From contig CM055817.1 in the NCBI GenBank assembly GCA_029582265.1, positions 26,902,258 to 26,966,257 on the forward strand: DNA of 64,000 nt, given 5' to 3'. The stretch is from Zoroaster sp. YZ-2022. Lineage: Eukaryota > Echinodermata > Asteroidea > Forcipulatida > Zoroasteridae. This document shows, in pieces, positions 56,549-64,000 of the stretch; within the stretch, counting starts at the first letter, position 1, and every line of letters starts with the position of its first letter. A model generated the notes under the pieces. That model did no database searches. It worked only from the letters and a program-made list of their open reading frames with translations, and was not told where the DNA came from. Made by a program: the position numbers and the translations under genes.

Positions 56549-57232
56549 GAGTTAGTAAATTTACCGACACAACTCTAATATGACCAGACAAATTTACTTG
56601 ATATTTTCCAAAAACATTTTCATCAAAATCACATGGGCTAAGCCTTGTATTTATATATTTTTGTTTCCATCAAAATCACATGGGCTAAGCCTTGTATTTA
56701 TATATTTTTGTTTTCATCAAAATCACCAGGGTAAGTCTTGAATTTATATATTTTTATTTTTCCTCAAAATCACAAGGGGTAAGCCTTGTATTGATATATT
56801 TTTGTTTTCATCAAAATCACAAATCTTGTATTTATATATTTTAGTTTTCATCAAAATCATATGGGCTAAATCTTGTATTTATATATTTTTGTTGTTCTCA
56901 AAATCACAAGGGGGTAAACCTTAAATTTATATATTTTTTGTTTTCATGATATGTTTTTGTGATTTTGATAAAAACAGAAATATATATTCACAAGGGGTAA
57001 GTCTTTTAGTTTTTTCTCCCTCTCTCGTCAATATCACAAGGAGGTATCGTTTTAGTTTATCCCTAAAGTCCAACCCTAACCCTAACCCTTACCCTAACGC
57101 TAACCCTAACCTAAGAAAAACAAATATATATAAATACAAGGCTTAGCCCATGTGATTTTGATGAAAATGTTTTTGGAAAATATCAAGTAAATTTGTCTGG
57201 TCATGTTAGAGTTGTGTCGGTAAATTTACTAG
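56549..57232. repeat. Inverted-repeat element with an internal CCCTAA tract
   Basis: Arms of about 115 bp: left AGTAAATTTACCGACACAAC from 56549, right the inverse ending near 57232. Between them are repeated ~50-bp units (CATCAAAATCACAAGGGGTAAGCC, TTGTATTTATATATTTTTG) and a degenerate (CCCTAA)n at 57073-57115. Confidence 0.85.
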
Positions 57233-57307
57233 CAAAATATTTTTGCGCCCACCAACTATGATATCAGTCAGAAAATTGATCCACACACCCCTAAAGAAAA
57301 TGCCTTC

Positions 57308-59424
57308 GATACACCCCTGGCTCTACTGAACCTCCCCCAACTGACACCCTCTTCTCGGTCGATTAATCCCAACATTTGTTACATGTTTTGAGTTGGAATA
57401 GGCCTCATTTGTGAAGTAAATTTTGATGGAAACAAAAATATTTTAATAAAATGCTTACCTCTAGTAATTATGATAAAATGAAAAATATCATTACAATGCT
57501 TGTACATTTTGGTAGAAACAAAAATATAAAAATACAAGGGGTAAGTCTTTTAGTATTTTCTCCCTCTCTCTTCAACATCAATCACAAGGAGGTATCCTTT
57601 TATTTATCCCTCAAGTCAAATTCAAAACGTGTTTAGCCTTGTAGTTTAAAAATACTTCTTAAAACCCACGTCGTTTAAAAATTCTTAAAATTCACATTGA
57701 GTAAGTTCCCACTATCAACACGTAATAAGCCAAATCATCACAAGCAGCAGTGATTATAATTTCGAGAAGACCCCCGTCTCCTAATCTATTCAGTGACATG
57801 TTTTTCCATTAACAAAATCATCAAAATCACAATGAGTAAGCCTTAAAAATATTTCATAAAAATCACAAGTGGTAAGCCATGTAATAGTTTGTCAGCATTT
57901 GTGGGGGAATGCAATAAAACAGCTGTATGTTAATAAGGGACAAAACGTTAAGTGACATGGTTTTCGAGTGACTCAATTATAAAACAAAAGAATAGTATTA
58001 ACAATTTTTTTTTCAAAACTAATTTCTTCAGAAAGCTAGTCAGAAGAAGAAGAAGAAGGTTTACCCCTTGTGATTTTGATAAAAACAAAAATATATAAAC
58101 ACAAGGCTTAGCCCATGTGATTTTGATCAAAATGTTTTGGGGAAAAAACCAATTAAATTTGTCTGGTCATATTAGAGTTGTGTAGGTAAATATACTAGCA
58201 AAATATTTTTGCGACAATCAAGTCTGATATCAGTCGGCAAATTGGGTTAGGGTTAGGGTTAGGGTTAGGGTTAGGGTTAGGGTTAGGGTTAGGGTTAGGG
58301 TTAAGGTTAGGGTTAGGGTTAGGGTTAAGGTTAGGGTTAGGGTTAGGGTTAGGGTTAGGGTTAGGGTTAGGGTTAGGGTTAGGGTTTGACTTAGGGATTA
58401 ACTAAAAGGATACCTCCTTGTGATATTGACGAGAGAGGGAGAAAAAACTAAAAGACTTACCCCTTGTTTCATATATTTTTGTTTTTCTCAAAATCACAAA
58501 AATATATCAAGGCTTACCCCTTGTGATTTAGATAAAAACAAAAAATATAAACACAAGGCTTAGCCCATGTGATTTTGATGAAAACAAAAATATATAAATA
58601 CAAGGCTTACCCCTTGTGATTTTGATGAAAATGTTTTGGGGAAAACCAATTAAATTTGTCTGGTCATATTAAAGTTGTGTCGGTAAATATACTAGCAAAA
58701 TATTTTTGCGAAAACGAAGTCTGATATCAGTCGGCAAATTTGGTTAGGGATAGGGTTAAAGTTAGGGTTAGGGTTAGGGTTAGGGTTAGGGTTAGGGTTT
58801 GACTTAGGGATAAACTAAAAGGATTCCTCCTTGTGATATCGACGAGAGAGGGAGAAAAAAACTAAAAGGCTTAGCCCTTGTGTATGAATATTTTTGTTTT
58901 TATCAAAATCACAAATATATGTCATAACAAGGCTTACCCCTTGTGATTTTGATGAAAGCAAAAATATATAAATACAATGCTTACCCCTTGCGATTTTGAG
59001 AAAAAAACATATATAAATACAAGGCTTAGCTCATGTGATTTTGATGAAAACAAAAATGTATAAATACAAGACTTACCCCTTGTGATTTTGAGAAAAACAT
59101 ATATTAATGCAAGGCTTACCTTTTGTAATTTTGAGAAAAACAAAAATATATAAATACAAGGCTTATCCCTTTTCATCAAAATCCCAAGGAGTAAGCCTTG
59201 TATTTTTATATTTTTGTTTCCATCAAAATTTACAAGCATTGTAATGATATTTTTATTATCAAAATTACAAGAGGTAAGCATTTTATTTGTATATTTTTGA
59301 TTTCCATCAACATTTACTTCACAAATGAGGCCTATTCCAACTCAAAACTTGTAACAAATGTTGGGATTAATCGACCGTGAAGAGGGTGTCAGTTGGGGGA
59401 GGTTCAGTGGAGCCAGGGGTGTAA
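57308..59424. repeat. 2.1-kb inverted-repeat structure with interstitial telomeric tracts
   Basis: Arms of about 240 bp (57308-57545 and 59185-59424), inverse copies starting GATACACCCCTGGCTC and ending in CCAGGGGTGT. The interior is built of the same CAAAATCACAAGGGGTAAG units plus (TTAGGG)n at 58244-58386 (about 23 repeats) and 58742-58799. Each tract is followed by the same TTGACTTAGGGATWAACTAA unit. Confidence 0.88.
58244..58386. repeat. Interstitial (TTAGGG)n telomere-type repeat
   Basis: About 23 near-perfect TTAGGG repeats with two TTAAGG variants. It sits inside a repeated unit, not at a chromosome end. Confidence 0.97.
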
Positions 59425-59463
59425 AATCACAAGGGGTAAGCATTGTATTTAAAATTTTTTTTT

Positions 59464-59963
59464 NNNNNNNNNNNNNNNNNNNNNNNNNNNNNNNNNNNNN
59501 NNNNNNNNNNNNNNNNNNNNNNNNNNNNNNNNNNNNNNNNNNNNNNNNNNNNNNNNNNNNNNNNNNNNNNNNNNNNNNNNNNNNNNNNNNNNNNNNNNNN
59601 NNNNNNNNNNNNNNNNNNNNNNNNNNNNNNNNNNNNNNNNNNNNNNNNNNNNNNNNNNNNNNNNNNNNNNNNNNNNNNNNNNNNNNNNNNNNNNNNNNNN
59701 NNNNNNNNNNNNNNNNNNNNNNNNNNNNNNNNNNNNNNNNNNNNNNNNNNNNNNNNNNNNNNNNNNNNNNNNNNNNNNNNNNNNNNNNNNNNNNNNNNNN
59801 NNNNNNNNNNNNNNNNNNNNNNNNNNNNNNNNNNNNNNNNNNNNNNNNNNNNNNNNNNNNNNNNNNNNNNNNNNNNNNNNNNNNNNNNNNNNNNNNNNNN
59901 NNNNNNNNNNNNNNNNNNNNNNNNNNNNNNNNNNNNNNNNNNNNNNNNNNNNNNNNNNNNNNN
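59464..59963. other. Assembly gap of exactly 500 N
   Basis: A round-number N run next to a large inverted repeat. The true length is unknown. Any frame across it is meaningless. Confidence 1.
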
Positions 59964-62900
59964 GAAAAAATTTGGATAAAACTTGCCGGGGTATATTTAT
60001 TGCACTAAAAAATCGAACACTTTAAACCATTAGTAAGTACATTACAGGTAAAATGGGTTGACTTTTTTTTAGGAAAAACTTTTCTGGTTTTGGGATCGTC
60101 AAAATGACGAAAAAACATAAAAATCCCCATGTGTACATTGGGTCAACAGTCAAAACAGGCAGTTGAGTGTCTGCTACTTCCACAAAGTTCAGCCTTGGGA
60201 GGTTCAAATTTTGCCCTTCGTTAATCCATTTTGTTTTTACCGCAAAGGGGGCCATTTGTTCAGAGCGGAAAATGATATATTCAATTGTACAGAGGGAATA
60301 AAAAAACAAATATACATGGGAACCCACATGTTAAAAAAATTTCATATCGGCTGGGTTTGGGTTTCCCGGATGAAACAACTAGAATCCAAAACGGATGTTT
60401 GCAGGTACCCTCCGCTCCCATTACCTGCATGGGCTGTTGGGGGCTTTGTTTTTCTCTTTCATCTTGGCCTTAGCGACTTTTCTTGCGTGCTTGCGGTTTG
60501 CAGTTGACAGGCGTGTGTTTGCAATATCTCCACGATCATTGGTTCGAAGAACACCCCGCGTATATAAAAACTCATTGGCCCCAAATTGCCTTTAAAAGAC
60601 ACGGGGTGCAATTTCAGAACAGATCTTCAAAAAAGAAAACCCCAAAAACATCTCAAACGTTCGGGTGTTTAATTAAATGGGGCATTTTTTTGAAAAAAAG
60701 ATCTCAAAATAAAATTTAATCACTATAAATGGTATTTATTTGGTCTGTCTTTTTTTTGGGGAAACTCAAGGGTTGATTCTTCATCGACAGGACCAATGGA
60801 TCGGACGTCTAAATCGTCTTGCAGTAGGGGGGAAAAAAGGGTGGTGGAAAAGAGGTTGGTGAAGATTTTCCCCCTGGTTTTGGGCCCGAAAATTTTATAC
60901 CGTGAGTCCTATCTGGTTAAAAATTTCGTAAATTGTATCTCACCCGGGTAGATGGGGTTTTCAGGTGGCGTGGTCATTTTGGCTTAATAACCCGTCATCG
61001 TCTTCACTGGAAAAACGGGTATTTCAAAGCTCTGGGGACGAAAAAGAACCAAGGGGTGTTGTTTTCTATCGAAGACATTTCGGGTGATGTGCATCGAAAT
61101 AACCATACAACTCTAAAATAAACCTTTGATACCGACAAACGAATGGTTTCATTGCCCTTCGTAAATCCACCGGTAACGGTTTTTAAAGGGGGCTTGTGGC
61201 AAGGGGGTGAAACCTTTAAAGTCTGGAACGGTTGATGGTTCCCTAAGCTGTACAAAAGCAGCCAAACCCATGCAGGACTTTGTTCTTTAAACCCTTTTGT
61301 TATGATGGGGCTGCTGTAGCGATCTGATGGTGTTTGACGGTTTTTAATCAACAACAAATACGAGTATTTATCACAATTTCTGGTCAAAATTTAATTTGGA
61401 TCTGGGATTATTCTCATAATATAAAATTTTTTTTCTGATAATGCCCTCAACCGGTCCGGTAGAACCCAAACGTTTGTACAGGAAAACAACAATAATAATT
61501 ATTTTTTTTTCTTTTTAAAAAAGATAAGTTATGTGTTAAGGGGTTTAAAAGTAATATTTTTGTATTTTTTTTTTGTGTTTTTTTGTTTTTTCTTTGTTTC
61601 GGTGTTTTGGTTGTTATCTTCTGGTTTCCCCCCCTTGAGACCTCTTTCTGAAAACAAATCAATTTCCCGGGATAAAGAAATCCCTTAAAAAAATAACCCC
61701 CCTTTAGTAAACAAACTTTCCTGGTTTTTTCCCCTAACCAAGTTTGATTTCTTGGTGGCGTCTCTTTATACTGACTGGATAGGGTCGGGCCCTTGGTATC
61801 TAAAACATAGGTAACCCCGTGGGGCATTTTACCTCATCATAAAACTAAAAAGGGAAAGCATCAATGAAAAATTTCTAAAGCAATGCAATGGTGGTTTTTG
61901 GTGGTAAAATGCATCGTCCTATTATAAAAGGAATGCCAAAGGCACATCTGGGAAGGATATTCTCACTGGTAGGGGGACAACATGGCGTGCATTCCCCTCG
62001 GGATAATAGGTCAGTCTGATTGCTAGGCGCCCTCAATACTAACTGTTTTGCCAAGCGGTTTTGTCACGATCAGGATTCTGGTGTATGGTTTATACCTTTT
62101 CCACATTGCAAAAATATAAACCTATATTTTACCCGATGAAGCATCTAACATATTTAAAATTGACTTGCGACACCGGTCTCTTTAAGCAAAAGTGAAATTT
62201 ATACCATCTACATTTTTGTTTGATGAATAAATCGGCGATAACCAAAAACTTCCCCATTCAATTCTCTAATTAAAACATATTTCAGTTCCAAACTTTTAAA
62301 CCACCATCTGGTTTAGGGGGCCAAAAACTATTAGGGATAGGGTTTGGGGGTTTTTTTTAAAATTATTTTCGTGGGTTCTTTTCCTTTAGATTTTCCCAGA
62401 TACAAAAACACAGTCATTTACCCCAAAAATTTTTTATAGCCCCCCCGGCAGTCTGCGGTTTGGAACTGGAAATCTCCCGCCCTTTGGGTTTGAATCAGTG
62501 TTTCAAAAAGTGACATGCCTGATTTATTTTGTAAAATAGTCATCGGACAATCTGGTCTTACTTGATGTCAAGGGGGAGCCGATCTTTAGCAACAGAACAG
62601 AACACATGGTTTACTTTTAAATAAAAGTAACAGATCTAAAATTCTTCAATACCATGAAGATTTTAAGAATGAAATGTTCTTCGGCAATAGTAACAACACA
62701 ATCACTCGGCCAGGGATCACCGCAGGACCCCCCGCTGTTTCCCTTTAAAATACCGATCCCCAATTTTGGGGTTTTTAGTCTTCTTGTAAACAAATTGCCT
62801 GGTCAGTTTCAATATTTTCCCCCGCAAACTTATCCGCAATATATTTGAACTTGGGGATATTTTGCGGGTTGAAAATAAAATCGGGAAATCTTCCGTAAGT

Positions 62901-63540
62901 TATCCGGAATAGTTTTGAGAATCCCTTAGCGAATAGTAATGTAATAAGAGAATCATGTTCTGAATAAATACTTTTAAACGTTGTGTCATATTCTAACTAC
63001 CGCCACAACCCCAATCTTAACTCAGGATTATTAGGATGTTGGAGAAAAAGTCCTCTCAACTCACTTGAAAAGAATTTACAATTAATTTTTTTGTTATTGG
63101 GTTAACTTGTAGAAACAAATAAGACAGCAATCAGATTAGATATAATCCAAGTAGAAGAAGACAAGCAGAATGTCATGGCCACGGATACGCACCAACTCAA
63201 ATTTCTGTTTCCACAAGGGTGTGGTTCGAGCCCGGTCGTACATTATCCATGACAGGTAGCCATAATTCTTCTCTTCGTGGGGGGGGGGGGGGGGGGGGGG
63301 GGTTTTTTACCCTTTTTTTTTGGGAAAAAAAAATTTTAAATTGCTTTTAAATTAAAATTTCCTTAAAAAAGAGGGTTTTTAGGTAAAATGGGAATTAATT
63401 TTTTCGGAGCGGGGTTTGGGGTTTTTTAATTTTTAAAAAATTTAAAAATTTGTTTTGGGGAAAAAGGGGTGCCTTTAAACTAATTATTAAAAGCAAAAAA
63501 TTTTTGGGGGCCCCCTTTTTAAAATTTTTTCCCCCACCAA
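59964..63540. other. Low-quality or unreliable sequence, no supportable gene
   Basis: Homopolymer runs are unusually dense (for example the G run at 63282-63302 and the A/T/G/C blocks to 63540), and no frame resembles a protein. A tRNA/SINE-like piece with B box GGTTCGAGCCC lies near 63170-63260. A TATAAAA near 60559 has no gene after it. Confidence 0.6.
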
Positions 63541-64000
63541 TGACAAACCCTAATCCCTTTTTGTCTGACCAGGAGGGCCAGTTTGGTTGGGTGTATTCAA
63601 CTTGAACAAACTTATCTCTATTGTTTGACCATTATCGTCTTTGAATAGTTTTAACGATTGTCAATGACGTATAAACCGGCTTTAATTCTGTATATAAATA
63701 TTAAATTATAATTGATGAAAGTGCTTGCTGATGAGTAGAGAAATTGCCAACTTTTATCTTAATGTGTAAACAGTTAATGTTTGGCTTTGTAGTAGTTTGG
63801 CAATTGGTTCAAACGTCGTCACACCCATATATGTGTTAATTAGCACCGCAAACATTTACTCAGATATATTGTAAACCTGATATTTAAAGCCTTCATCCAG
63901 GTGAACAAATTACGTTTTTAATCTGCCGCTGAGAACTTGAGAAATTCAATTCATATGAATATTTGTTCTGACACAAATTGACATCAACGTTATCCAATTT
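63541..64000. other. Unique AT-rich end of window
   Basis: Normal-looking sequence again, but nothing recognisable. Confidence 0.5.

Noticed and set aside
58244..58386. Chromosome end
   Set aside because: The TTAGGG tract has the same non-telomeric unit on its right as the tract at 58742 and lies within an inverted repeat.
59358..60008. Frame running through the N gap
   Set aside because: Unknown bases cannot be translated.

Overview
This is eukaryotic (animal) genomic DNA, AT-rich and crowded with transposons. It has multi-exon genes with GT-AG introns, vertebrate-type TTAGGG repeats, tRNA-derived SINEs, several LINE lineages, a Ty3/Gypsy element and an LDLa/CUB/LRR seven-transmembrane receptor of the GRL101 / LGR type C kind. 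Together these suggest a marine invertebrate, most likely a deuterostome such as an echinoderm or hemichordate; the species cannot be fixed from the sequence. Many private single-base indels, a 500-N gap and a noisy block after it show that sequence quality is uneven.

Left third (1-25.6 kb). Two direct copies of a ~5.35 kb element (A 2113-7486; B 15209-25544) carry a multi-exon gene on the minus strand: two N-terminal zinc-finger-like motifs, a tyrosine-recombinase domain, an acidic exon and a C-terminal Myb/SANT-like domain. No reverse transcriptase belongs to it, so it looks like a Crypton-like DNA transposon. Both copies share an intronic SINE, a tandem duplication and a 257-bp palindromic MITE. 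Copy B is split by a 4995-bp Ty3/Gypsy element with 141-bp LTRs and a 5-bp target duplication. Between the copies are pieces of a HUH-endonuclease/SF3-helicase replication gene on opposite strands, running directly into a four-unit tandem array with long-TIR MITEs and perfect hairpins.

Middle (25.6-50 kb). LINE fragments (RT at 25.9-26.6 kb; EN/RT at 28.1-30.4 kb with an LTR-like insertion and a 64-bp minisatellite inside EN; EN/RT at 33.6-37.5 kb) surround and invade the one host gene that can be modelled: a plus-strand receptor with exons from 30469 to 49877. Its order is LDLa, CUB, Cys-rich, CUB, LDLa, LDLa, LRRNT, LRRs, 7TM. Exon phases agree at every junction, but the last exon has a frameshift and lacks the DRY-type motif. 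Its introns hold a Kolobok-like TTAA element, SINEs, a MITE, a 33-bp minisatellite, a Mutator-like element and a hairpin-bearing 190-bp array.

Right end (50-64 kb). A degenerate tandem array, more MITEs, an 18-copy 65-bp minisatellite, a probable signal-peptide first exon (55550-55610, perhaps the next receptor gene), then nested inverted repeats containing interstitial TTAGGG tracts up against the gap (59464-59963). The sequence from 59964 to about 63540 looks error-rich and yields no supportable gene.
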